Shown in pieces: positions 1-6,226 of a stretch of DNA of 13,210 bases. Location: contig JAAWNI010000040.1 in assembly GCA_022798855.1 (NCBI GenBank), forward strand, positions 1 to 13,210. The letters run 5' to 3'. Position numbers and translations under genes: made by a program. Each line of letters opens with the position of its first letter. The stretch's first letter is position 1. The notes under the pieces were generated by a model. The model saw only the letters and a list, made by a program, of their open reading frames with translations, was not told where the DNA came from and searched no databases. The DNA is from Lawsonibacter sp. (GTDB taxonomy: Bacteria; Bacillota; Clostridia; Oscillospirales; Oscillospiraceae).

Positions 1-62
1 GGGCGGGACGACCTCGGCCCGCCGTCCTGCCGCAAACGGCGCGCCGGGTCGTCGCGCCCTAC
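1..62. repeat. GTAGGG-ended palindromic repeat, copy A, cut by window edge
   Basis: Positions 38-62 read on the minus strand begin GTAGGGCGCGACGACCCGG and continue into GCGCC. Positions 1-23 form the imperfect inverted partner (GGGCGGGACGACC, then CGGCCCGCC), with a 14-nt loop at 24-37. The 25-nt arm at 38-62 matches the left arm of copy B (1089-1113) at 22 of 25 positions, so A and B are the same family. The other end lies outside the window. No coding role is visible. It could act as a transcription hairpin for a gene to the left, which cannot be checked here. Confidence 0.7.
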
Positions 63-97
63 GGAGCGCCTTTGTCAGCAATTTTGGATCCTGCTAT

Positions 98-126
98 AGT
101 TTACTCTATCCGGCTCCGGCTGTCAA
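98..126 (-). promoter_or_regulatory. Candidate sigma-A promoter reading left out of the window
   Basis: On the minus strand TTGACA (121-126) is followed after 17 bp by TAAACT (98-103), a 4/6 match to TATAAT. It points to a gene left of position 1. In Firmicutes the gene after spoIIGA-sigE is usually sigG, so that is a possible target, but it is an inference and this is not a recognisable sigma-F/sigma-G promoter. The rest of 63-137 shows nothing else. Confidence 0.4.
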
Positions 127-138
127 ATCCTTTTCTAA

Positions 139-298
139 GAGCCTGTTTAACATCTCTCAAAACGCCGTTTGGCGGGTCTTTTTCCGCCATGCTTCGTTGT
201 GATTTCTTGAAATCAAACAATTATTCCTGCGAAATCCCGCCTTGCCTGGTGGAAAAAACCCTCGTCAACCGGTATTCCTCAAGATATTAAACAGGCTC
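139..298. mobile_element. 160-bp MITE with IS1031/IS5-like ends
   Basis: The ends are inverted repeats: GAGCCTGTTTAACATCT at 139-155 and its complement at 282-298, matching at 16 of 17 positions with the outer 12 perfect. The element is flanked on both sides by TAA (136-138 and 299-301), a 3-bp target duplication. Known rule: the IS1031 subgroup of the IS5 family duplicates TNA and has ends starting GAG, so the element fits a non-autonomous derivative of such an IS. Inside is a 16-bp palindrome (200-215, TGATTTC-TT-GAAATCA). It carries no transposase; a 72-codon open frame across it looks fortuitous, with no protein-like composition. It sits between sigE and whatever lies to the left. A diverged relative is at 12012-12197. 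Confidence 0.75.
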
Positions 299-305
299 TA
301 AGCGG

Positions 306-333
306 TTGGGGCCGGCGTCCCCGCCGGCCCCAA
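306..333 (-). terminator. Hairpin directly after sigE
   Basis: A perfect 12-bp stem (TTGGGGCCGGCG at 306-317, complement at 322-333) has a 4-nt loop and starts 4 nt past the sigE stop codon. On the minus strand it is followed by CCGCTTAG rather than a clear T-run, so it is a strong structure but an atypical intrinsic terminator. It may stabilise the mRNA 3' end or stop transcription only in part. Confidence 0.55.
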
Positions 334-337
334 TAAA

Positions 338-1060
338 TCACATCATTTTGACAATCTCCTTTTTCAGCCGGGCGATGATCCGCTTCTCCAGCCGGGAGAT
401 GTAGGACTGGGAAATCCCCAGCTGGTCGGCCACCTCCTTCTGGGTGCACTCCCGCCGGCCGTCCAGGCCGAAGCGGAGGGTGATGATGTGCCGCTCCCGC
501 TCGTCCAGCCGGTCCATGGCCTGGCGCAGGAGCTGCCGGTCCACGTCGGCCTCCAAGGGCTGGACCACCAGGTCCTCGTCGGTGCCCAGGATGTCGGACA
601 GCAGCAGCTCGTTTCCGTCCCAGTCGATGTTCAGCGGCTCGTCGAAGGACAGCTCGGTCTTCTGGTTGGCGGTCTTGCGCAGGTACATGAGGATTTCGTT
701 CTCAATGCACCGGCTGGCGTAGGTGGCCAGCTTGATGGCCTTGGCGGGCTGGTAGGTGCCCACCGCCTTGATCAGGCCGATGGTCCCAATGGAGATCAGG
801 TCCTCGATGTGGATGCCCGTGTTCTCAAACCGCCGGGCGATGTAGGCCACCAGGCGCAGGTTGTGCTCAATGAGCTGGTTGCGGGCCTCCGCATCCCCCT
901 GCTCCAGCTTGGCGATGAGGTCGGACTCCTCCTCCCGCTTCAGTGGGGCGGGGAGGGTGTCGCTGCCCCCGATGTACATGATCTTGCCTGGAAGAAGCAG
1001 CCCTATGCGGGTCAGGAGGGCGGACAGGCGCTCCTTTAATTTTATGTAAACTGAATACAT
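338..1060 (-). CDS. sigE: RNA polymerase sporulation sigma factor SigE (pro-sigma-E)
   Basis: 240 aa. This is the mother-cell sigma factor, made as an inactive membrane-bound precursor. Residues 1-28 form the pro-sequence (hydrophobic stretch LLTRIGLLLPG), followed by YIGGSDTLPAPL, the junction region seen in Bacillus SigE. Region 2 includes ENTGIHIEDLISIGTIGLIK (about 79-98) and ATYASRCIENEILMYLR; then the SigE signature SFDEPLNIDWDGNELLLSD (138-156). The region 4 helix-turn-helix is at about 206-228 (QKEVADQLGISQSYISRLEK). The start is the ATG at 1060, preceded by AGAGGTG 7 nt upstream; the longer open frame adds 33 residues unlike the family. It follows spoIIGA, the gene for its activating protease, but a palindromic repeat lies between them. 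It ends in TGA and a strong hairpin. Confidence 0.96.
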   Translation of the reverse strand: MYSVYIKLKERLSALLTRIGLLLPGKIMYIGGSDTLPAPLKREEESDLIAKLEQGDAEARNQLIEHNLRLVAYIARRFENTGIHIEDLISIGTIGLIKAVGTYQPAKAIKLATYASRCIENEILMYLRKTANQKTELSFDEPLNIDWDGNELLLSDILGTDEDLVVQPLEADVDRQLLRQAMDRLDERERHIITLRFGLDGRRECTQKEVADQLGISQSYISRLEKRIIARLKKEIVKMM

Positions 1061-1087
1061 GCGAAACACCTCTTGATTTATCCATAC

Positions 1088-1167
1088 TGTAGGGCGCGGC
1101 GGCTCGGCGCGCCTTGCTATCATGCGCAGCTTAAACGGGCCGGCGTGCCGGGCCGCCACACCCTACA
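1088..1167. repeat. GTAGGG-ended palindromic repeat, copy B, between spoIIGA and sigE
   Basis: The arms are 1088-1113 and 1142-1167, matching as inverted repeats at 22 of 26 positions, both beginning TGTAGGG. A 28-nt centre (1114-1141) separates them. The left arm is nearly the same as copy A at the window start (22 of 25). The right end reads TGTAGGG on the minus strand and its TAG is the stop codon of spoIIGA. In RNA it would form a large GC-rich hairpin between the protease gene and the sigma factor gene. It resembles REP/BIME-type repeats in form; the family itself I do not recognise. Confidence 0.75.
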
Positions 1168-2038
1168 AAGCCATTTCTTCCACTGCCCCGATCAGGGCCT
1201 GGTAGCCCCCTCCGTCGGACACGGGGGTGGGCGACAGGGCCACCAGGACGGGGCCCCTCCCCCGCCCGTTCAGCTCCAACTCGTCCACACGGACGGCCAG
1301 CAGCAGCCCCCGCTCCACCCCCACGCTTCGGTAGGGCAGCAGCCGGAACCGGCGGCTCCACTCCCCCGTCCCCAGGTGGGCCAAGGCGGAAGTGGGGTCC
1401 CGCAGGTCCCCGGGGCCGGGGCGGTGGTCCCGGGGGAACAGCTCCTTGGCCCGCTCCCCCTCCGCCACCATCACCGGACGGCCGGATACCGGGTCGGTGA
1501 GGGTGTTCCCCGTGTCCACCAGGGCCGTGAGGGCCACCCATCTGCCGCCCAGGCCAAGCTTTGCCGATACCAGCTCCCCGGAAGCGGCGCTGTGCCGGTT
1601 CAGCCGCTGAAACACCAGGGTCAGCACCCCGTAGCACACCGCGGCCGACAGCAGCACCACCTTTAAATCCAGGGCGGAGTAGAACACCCCATTGCCCAGC
1701 GCCAGCCCCGTCCCGCCCAGCAGCCCGATGGCCACCACCCCGCCGCCAAAGGCGCAGGTCAAAGCCACAAACAGGATGCCCTGGCGGAGCAGGCGTCGGC
1801 TCCCCCCGTAGGCGGCCACCAGCATCAGGGCGGCGGAGGCCATCCGGCACAGGGGATGGGCCAGAAAGCCCAGCCCGGGCAGGAAGATCGCCACCGCGTA
1901 CAGCCCCCCCAGGGCCGCGCCCAGGGCGAACCGCCAGCGCCGCAGGGGCTCCCCCGCCAGCCGGGCGGCGGCCAGCAGGAGCAGGTAGTCCACCAGGGCG
2001 TTGAGGAGGAACAGCGTGTCTATATAGATAACGGCCAC
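1163..2038 (-). CDS. spoIIGA: Sporulation sigma-E factor-processing peptidase SpoIIGA
   Basis: 291 aa. It is the membrane-embedded aspartic protease that removes the pro-sequence of sigma-E after asymmetric division. The N-terminal half (about 1-145) is a set of roughly five hydrophobic segments with Arg-rich connections (for example ARLAGEPLRRWR). The C-terminal cytosolic domain has ALVDTGNTLTDP at 172-183; Asp175 is the expected catalytic residue, as in the DSGN/DTGN motif of the family. The conserved LLPYRSVG follows at about 233-240. The start is a GTG at 2036-2038; an in-frame GTG at 2059 would lie at or before the predicted transcription start. A run of nine G lies just upstream. Its stop TAG belongs to the palindromic repeat that separates it from sigE. 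Confidence 0.94.
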   Translation of the reverse strand: MAVIYIDTLFLLNALVDYLLLLAAARLAGEPLRRWRFALGAALGGLYAVAIFLPGLGFLAHPLCRMASAALMLVAAYGGSRRLLRQGILFVALTCAFGGGVVAIGLLGGTGLALGNGVFYSALDLKVVLLSAAVCYGVLTLVFQRLNRHSAASGELVSAKLGLGGRWVALTALVDTGNTLTDPVSGRPVMVAEGERAKELFPRDHRPGPGDLRDPTSALAHLGTGEWSRRFRLLPYRSVGVERGLLLAVRVDELELNGRGRGPVLVALSPTPVSDGGGYQALIGAVEEMAL

Positions 2039-2042
2039 GTCT

Positions 2043-2051
2043 CCCCCCCCC
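2043..2051 (-). promoter_or_regulatory. G9 tract acting as the spoIIGA ribosome binding site
   Basis: The minus strand reads AAGGGGGGGGGAGAC before the GTG start at 2038. No ordinary AGGAGG is present, so the G-run and the following GAG appear to be the Shine-Dalgarno region. A homopolymer of nine can change length by slippage, which here would alter the spacing to the start codon. Confidence 0.5.
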
Positions 2052-2064
2052 TTCGGCACGTCCT

Positions 2065-2097
2065 ATTATAGGAGCTTGGCCGGGAGAAAGCGGTCAG
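2065..2097 (-). promoter_or_regulatory. Candidate spoIIGA promoter with long spacer
   Basis: On the minus strand a perfect TATAAT (2065-2070) is preceded at 21 bp by CTGACC (2092-2097), a 4/6 match to TTGACA. At the normal 17-bp spacing there is only CCGCTT. Known: the B. subtilis spoIIG promoter is a sigma-A promoter with an over-long spacer (22 bp) that needs Spo0A~P, so this layout fits. The predicted start of the mRNA is near 2058, giving a leader of about 20 nt. Confidence 0.5.
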
Positions 2098-2115
2098 AAT
2101 TTTGATAGGGCTTTT

Positions 2116-2130
2116 GGACGAATTTCGCCC
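2116..2130. promoter_or_regulatory. Possible pair of Spo0A boxes upstream of spoIIGA
   Basis: GGACGAA (2116-2122, plus strand) and GGGCGAA (2124-2130, minus strand) face each other around one base. Each matches the 0A-box consensus TGNCGAA at 6 of 7 positions. They lie about 46-60 bp upstream of the spoIIGA -10 box. The match is suggestive only, as the first consensus base is missing in both. Confidence 0.3.
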
Positions 2131-2138
2131 CGCCCCAC

Positions 2139-2167
2139 TTGACAGCCGCCTAATATCTTGATATAAT
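2139..2167 (+). promoter_or_regulatory. Sigma-A promoter of the padR-DUF2812 operon
   Basis: TTGACA (2139-2144) and TATAAT (2162-2167) are both perfect hexamers, with a 17-bp spacer. This predicts a strong promoter and a transcript start near 2174, inside the palindromic operator, about 36 nt before the padR start. Confidence 0.85.
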
Positions 2168-2184
2168 ATCGTTAGACGATATTA
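2151..2184. promoter_or_regulatory. PadR operator over the -10 box, three TAATATC half-sites
   Basis: A perfect inverted repeat with 9-bp arms (TAATATCGT at 2164-2172 and ACGATATTA at 2176-2184, 3-bp gap) overlaps the -10 box and the predicted start site. The half-site TAATATC also occurs at 2151-2157, so it is present at 2151, 2164 and inverted at 2178-2184. A smaller palindrome ATATCTTGATAT (2153-2164) joins the first two. The placement predicts that binding blocks RNA polymerase, and the downstream PadR gene makes autorepression likely. Confidence 0.75.
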
Positions 2185-2209
2185 AGGGCCGATAAAAGGA
2201 GGAACCGCT

Positions 2210-2521
2210 ATGGCTGGACGGGAAAAGGGGCCGCTCACCGAGCCCATGTACTACGTGCTCATGTCCTTTCTGCGCAGCGAGATGTGCGGCACCCAGATCA
2301 GCGAATTTGTGGACCGCAAGACGGCGGGGCGGGTCCGTTTGGGCCCCGGGACCCTCTACACCCTGCTGGCCAAATTCCAGGACGAGGGATTTATTACCGA
2401 GACATCGGTGGACGGCCGGAAACGGACCTATCAGCTGACAGCCAAGGGCCGGGCCGCCTTCGAGGAGGAGCTGGCCCGGCTTCGGGCCTGTGTCAACGAC
2501 GGATTGGAGGAAAAGCAATGA
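2210..2521 (+). CDS. PadR family transcriptional regulator
   Basis: 103 aa, the short type of PadR protein: a winged helix-turn-helix with a short C-terminal helix for dimerisation. Typical features are PLTEPMYYVLMSFLRSEMCG (8-27, first helices), then ISEFVDRKTAGRVRLGPGTL (about 30-49) leading to the recognition helix, YTLLAKFQDEGFI, and the wing around GRKRTYQLTAKGRAAFEEEL (69-88). PadR proteins usually repress their own operon, and a perfect palindrome covers its promoter. The start at 2210 follows AAAGGAGG. Its stop overlaps the start of the first DUF2812 gene (ATGA at 2518-2521), so the two are translationally coupled. The inducing signal is unknown. Confidence 0.93.
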   Translation: MAGREKGPLTEPMYYVLMSFLRSEMCGTQISEFVDRKTAGRVRLGPGTLYTLLAKFQDEGFITETSVDGRKRTYQLTAKGRAAFEEELARLRACVNDGLEEKQ

Positions 2522-3696
2522 GTAAAACAGTGTGGCGCATCACGCCGGTCAACGGCTACGACATCCCCGGCCTGGAGGGCTGGCTGGAAAAACAGGCGGC
2601 CAAGGGGCTGGTCTTCTCCATGACCGTGGGGCCCTTCACCCTCTTCCGGCGGGGGGAGCCCGCCGCCCTCCGGTTCCATCTGGAGCCCTCCCCCGACAAG
2701 CCCGACCGGACCGACCCGGAGCTGAACGCCCTGTATGAGGAGGCGGGCTGGCGGTATTTAGGGCTTTTCCGCTCCAGCTTCGCCGTCTTCGCCACCGAAG
2801 GCCTGGAGTCCCAGGCCCACACCGACCCGGAGGTCTGGAGCTATGTCCTGGGGCGGTTCCTCCGCCGGAAGCTGCTAGCCGGGCTGGGCCTTCTGGCGCT
2901 GAATTTCCTGTGCCTGGAAAGCTTCCGCTTCCTGGTGGAGCTCTCCTGGTCCGACCTGCGCTGGTTCCCCGTGGATACCATGAGCACACACCCCCTGCTC
3001 TCCTCCATATTGTCAGCAGCGGGGGTGGTCCTGGTGGACCTGTCCTGGCTGTTGGGGCTGCTCTCCCTGGACCGGTATCGAAAGGCGGTCATCTCCAGGG
3101 AAAAGCCCCCCAGGCACACCCACGGGGGCGGCCTGCTGGCGGTGGGGGTGCTGGCGCTGGCCCTGGTGCTGGCCGACCTCATGTGGCAGATCGCCGACGT
3201 GCGCTACCAGCCCATCCTGGAGGAAGCCGGCGCCGTCACCCTGGCCGACATCGAGGGGGCGGACTTCCCCCTCTCCTCCGACCCCCTGGCCTCCATGGAC
3301 TACGCCTCCCACCGCGCCGGCCTGCTGATGCCCCAGCGGTGGCGTTACTGGCAGTCGGGCCGGTTCCGCTGGAATGAGGACGGCAGCAAGGACCGGGAGG
3401 TCCCCAAGCTGGACGTGGAAATTTACCGCTACCACCTCCCCTGGCTGGCGGGGAAGATGGTGGAGGAGCAGAGCCGCATCCAATGGGACGGGTGCCAATA
3501 TGAGACCCTCTCCCCCGCCTATGGGCTGGACCAGGTCCTCATCTCCCACAACGCTTTCAACCCGGAGCGGGACGCCTACCCCGGCACCCGGCTGGTCCTC
3601 CGGCGGGGAAATGTCGTCCTGCTTGTAGAGTACCAGGGAAACCAGGAGCTGGTCCAATCCCTGCCCCAATTCGCCCGGATGCTGGAACGGCTGTGA
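2518..3696 (+). CDS. DUF2812 domain membrane protein, first of four
   Basis: 392 aa. Residues 1-110 fit the DUF2812 pattern: YDIPGLEGWLEKQAAKGLVF (15-34), an F-RRGEP turn (about 43-48), YEEAGWRYLG (73-82) and HTDPEV (101-106). Predicted membrane segments lie at about 118-138, 163-184 and 205-226. The loop between the second and third (185-203, DRYRKAVISREKPPRHTHGG) is basic, so the positive-inside rule puts the N-terminus and this loop in the cytosol and the last 165 residues outside. The outer domain contains LLMPQRWRYWQSG and ends in a beta-rich LVLRRGNVVLLVEYQGN (359-375). Start: ATG 2518 after GGAGG, overlapping the padR stop. DUF2812 genes are often found next to PadR genes; no biochemical function is established. 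Identity is good, function unknown. Confidence 0.88.
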   Translation: MSKTVWRITPVNGYDIPGLEGWLEKQAAKGLVFSMTVGPFTLFRRGEPAALRFHLEPSPDKPDRTDPELNALYEEAGWRYLGLFRSSFAVFATEGLESQAHTDPEVWSYVLGRFLRRKLLAGLGLLALNFLCLESFRFLVELSWSDLRWFPVDTMSTHPLLSSILSAAGVVLVDLSWLLGLLSLDRYRKAVISREKPPRHTHGGGLLAVGVLALALVLADLMWQIADVRYQPILEEAGAVTLADIEGADFPLSSDPLASMDYASHRAGLLMPQRWRYWQSGRFRWNEDGSKDREVPKLDVEIYRYHLPWLAGKMVEEQSRIQWDGCQYETLSPAYGLDQVLISHNAFNPERDAYPGTRLVLRRGNVVLLVEYQGNQELVQSLPQFARMLERL

Positions 3697-3724
3697 CGCG
3701 GGCCGCTTGAAAGGAGGAGCATCC

Positions 3725-4966
3725 ATGACCGTGAAAAAAAATATTCCCTGTTCCTTTTATGACATCCCCAGCCTGGAAAGCTGGTTGGACGAGATGGCCC
3801 TGCAAGGGCTGTTTCTGAAAAATTTTTCCAGGCAATTCGACTGGGCAGTCTTTGAGGTGGGCGACCCCAGGCCGGTGCGCTACCGCCTGGACCCGGTGGG
3901 CAAAAGCGCCGGCAGGGGCCGGGAGCGGGAGGAGCCCTACGCCGAAATGGGCTGGACCTTTGTCTGCCAGATGGGAAAGTCCTTTTACATCTTCTCCTGC
4001 GGCGACCCCGACGCCCCGGAGCTGTACACCGACCCCCAGTCCCTGGCCCTGGCCATGGAGGGCCTGCTCCGGCGGCAGGTGGTTCAGAATATCTGCTTCT
4101 GCGCCGCCTGCCTCCTTGTGGCGGCACTGCCCCTTCTGCTGTACCCTGGAAGGCTGTTCAGAAACCTGCTGCTGTGGGAGGAGCCCCAAAACCTCTTCTT
4201 CTCCGCATTCTTTCCTGTCGTCTTGATTGTCAGCCTTCCCTTTCTCGCCCTTGAGAGCAAAAAACTGTTCGACATGCGGGACACACTGGCCCAGGGCCTT
4301 CCGCTGAAAGCCAAAAAGCGCCGGAACCGCCCCCGGTTCCTCACCGTGTATATCTTCACCTACCTCGTTATCTTCTCTGTTCCCCGCCTGATCCTCCCCG
4401 ACGTCCGGTGGCAGGTCTACGGCCTGGGGGAGGTGGAGCTGTCCCACCCCTGGCCCACCCTGGCCCAGCTGGAGGAGGCCGGCCCCCGGCCTTTGGAGGT
4501 TGAGCCGGAGGTGGACGGCTACGTGAAGGTCAACAGCTCCTGGCTGGTCCCGGTGCAGGAATACGCCTCCATCGACTGGCAGGTGGAAACCTTCCACCCG
4601 GAGACGGGGGGCATCGCCACCCTCCACCGCCCCTACAGTCTCTGGATGGGGATTCAGTACGACCGGGCACGGTCCCCCAGGGCGGCGGAGAAGGCCTTTC
4701 AAATCGAGCTGGAGGACGCGGCCGAAACCCTGGAAAACTGGGCCAAGTGGACCGGCCACGCCTACCACATTGACGGCTCCACCGGCCTGCACCCCCGGGA
4801 CTGGCCCGGCCTGGACCGGCTGGAGGTGGCCCAATACACCCAGTCGGGGCAGGACGCCTGGACCTTCGCCGCCCTGCGGGGAAACGACGTCCTGGTGGTG
4901 ACGTACGCCGGCTTCGCCCGGTGGGAGGACTGCCTGCCCCTGTTCCTGGCGGCGCTGGACCAGTAA
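3725..4966 (+). CDS. DUF2812 domain membrane protein, second of four
   Basis: 413 aa, same layout as its neighbours. The DUF2812 head has FYDIPSLESWLDEMALQGLF (11-30), PYAEMGWTFV (71-80) and YTDPQS (101-106). Membrane segments are at about 119-140, 158-177 and 204-223. A basic loop at 178-203 (KAKKRRNRPR) separates the second and third, which again puts the C-terminal 190 residues outside. That part has SSWLVPVQEY (271-280), PGLDRLEVAQYTQSGQDAW (361-379) and the closing LRGNDVLVVTYAGF (384-397). The start chosen is the ATG at 3725 after AAGGAGGAGC; an earlier in-frame ATG at 3707 lies before that site. It follows the first gene by 28 bp. Function unknown. Confidence 0.87.
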   Translation: MTVKKNIPCSFYDIPSLESWLDEMALQGLFLKNFSRQFDWAVFEVGDPRPVRYRLDPVGKSAGRGREREEPYAEMGWTFVCQMGKSFYIFSCGDPDAPELYTDPQSLALAMEGLLRRQVVQNICFCAACLLVAALPLLLYPGRLFRNLLLWEEPQNLFFSAFFPVVLIVSLPFLALESKKLFDMRDTLAQGLPLKAKKRRNRPRFLTVYIFTYLVIFSVPRLILPDVRWQVYGLGEVELSHPWPTLAQLEEAGPRPLEVEPEVDGYVKVNSSWLVPVQEYASIDWQVETFHPETGGIATLHRPYSLWMGIQYDRARSPRAAEKAFQIELEDAAETLENWAKWTGHAYHIDGSTGLHPRDWPGLDRLEVAQYTQSGQDAWTFAALRGNDVLVVTYAGFARWEDCLPLFLAALDQ

Positions 4967-4981
4967 AGGAGGTCTGTCTCA

Positions 4982-6226
4982 ATGAAAAAAGCAGTCTGGA
5001 AAATGCTCCCGGTGGAGTCCTTCGACATGCGGGGCCTGGAGGAGTGGCTGTCCGCCATGGCCGCCCGGGGGCTGCACCTGGCCAAGATTGGAGAGGGCTT
5101 CGCCCGCTTCCAGTCCGGCCCGCCCCAGGCCGGAGCCCGGTACGCCCTGGACATCACCGGCCCCACCGACATCGAGCGGGACCGCAACGAAGCTTACGCC
5201 CAGGCGGGCTGGGACTATGTAACCACCCTCAGGGGTCTGTATTATGTCTACCGCACCCTGGACCCGGACGCCCCCGCCCTCCACACCGACCCAGTGACCC
5301 AGAGCTTCACCTTTGACCGGCTGCTCCGCCGCCGCCTCTGGGCGCTGGTCCTCCTCATACCCCTCATCCTCTTTATGTTCCGGAACGAGCTGGCCGCCCT
5401 GATCGACAACCCCTGGTCCCCGGTACTCACTTTCCTTTTAAAAACCGAGGGCTGCTGTCTGTATCTGGTGCTGCTGATTTTCTATATAGCTGCCCTCATC
5501 CCTCTGTTCCGCCAGCGCCGGGCGCTGAAAGCCCTGCGAAAACAGCTGGCCGACGGCATTCCCCTGGAGGACAGCCGCCGCTGGCCCCGGCGCGTCCCCC
5601 GGGCGGTGGCCAACTGGGGCCCTATTGTCTTCATGGCCTTTGCTCTTTTTGTCTGGATCTGGAACAATCCCAACGCCGCCCGGGAGCTGCCCAACCCGGC
5701 AGACTGGAGCTCCCCCCATGTCACCCTGGAGCAGGCGGTCGGGCCGGACGTGGCCAGCTTGGCCGCCGAGGACCCGCACGATTTCTTGCTCCACTGGCCC
5801 GCTCTGCGCCGGTCCCTCCTGGTCCCGGAGCAAATCCGCTGGAGCCAGTACGGCGGCGCCCTGCTGGAGGACGGAAGCCGTCAGGAGTGCGGCATCATGC
5901 TCGACCTCTACCGCACCCGCTTCCCGGACATGTCCCCCCTGCTTCTGCGGTGCGTCCAGGAGGAGGTGCTGGCCAGATGGCGGCAATATGAGGAACACTC
6001 CGGAGAGCTCCACATGAACCCGGAGCTGGTGGAATTTTCCGGCTTCCTGCCGGCGGACCGCCCCGGTTTTGACCGGCTGGCCGTCCTCACCTGGCGGACG
6101 GCGGACATGGACGCCCCCCGCAAGCTCTACGCCGGCCAAGCGGGCGGGCTGGTGTTCACCCTGACCTGCTCCGGTCCGGTGGACATAGACCGGGCCCTGG
6201 CCCTATTTCAGGAGGTGTCATCATGA
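4982..6226 (+). CDS. DUF2812 domain membrane protein, third of four
   Basis: 414 aa. The head has ESFDMRGLEEWLSAMAARGL (12-31), AYAQAGWDYV (71-80) and LHTDPVTQ (100-107). Membrane segments are at about 118-134, 157-175 and 209-227. The loop at 176-208 is rich in Arg and Lys (RQRRALKALRK, then WPRRVPR), so it is predicted cytosolic. The C-terminal outer part (about 228-414) contains LLVPEQIRWSQYGG and PGFDRLAVLTWRTADM. The closing beta segment lacks the RGN motif of copies 1 and 2 and reads AGQAGGLVFTLTCSG instead. A strong AAAGGAGG site precedes the ATG; the gap to gene two is 15 bp, and its TGA overlaps the next start (ATGA at 6223-6226). Function unknown. Confidence 0.87.
   Translation: MKKAVWKMLPVESFDMRGLEEWLSAMAARGLHLAKIGEGFARFQSGPPQAGARYALDITGPTDIERDRNEAYAQAGWDYVTTLRGLYYVYRTLDPDAPALHTDPVTQSFTFDRLLRRRLWALVLLIPLILFMFRNELAALIDNPWSPVLTFLLKTEGCCLYLVLLIFYIAALIPLFRQRRALKALRKQLADGIPLEDSRRWPRRVPRAVANWGPIVFMAFALFVWIWNNPNAARELPNPADWSSPHVTLEQAVGPDVASLAAEDPHDFLLHWPALRRSLLVPEQIRWSQYGGALLEDGSRQECGIMLDLYRTRFPDMSPLLLRCVQEEVLARWRQYEEHSGELHMNPELVEFSGFLPADRPGFDRLAVLTWRTADMDAPRKLYAGQAGGLVFTLTCSGPVDIDRALALFQEVSS

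Noticed and set aside
72..290. 72-codon open frame on the plus strand
   Set aside because: It runs across a promoter, the target duplication and most of the MITE, and has no ribosome site or protein-like pattern.
1073..1666. 197-codon plus-strand frame opposite spoIIGA
   Set aside because: It starts inside the palindromic repeat, is Pro/Gln/Gly/His rich and opposes a confident gene.
2059..2284. In-frame extension of the first DUF2812 frame upstream of 2518 (reaching 2284)
   Set aside because: That stretch lies inside padR in another frame; the ATG at 2518 has a good ribosome site and begins with the family motif.
3557..4834. 425-codon open frame on the minus strand across the DUF2812 genes
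   Set aside because: It is antisense to two genes with clear family motifs and ribosome sites, and crosses their boundary.
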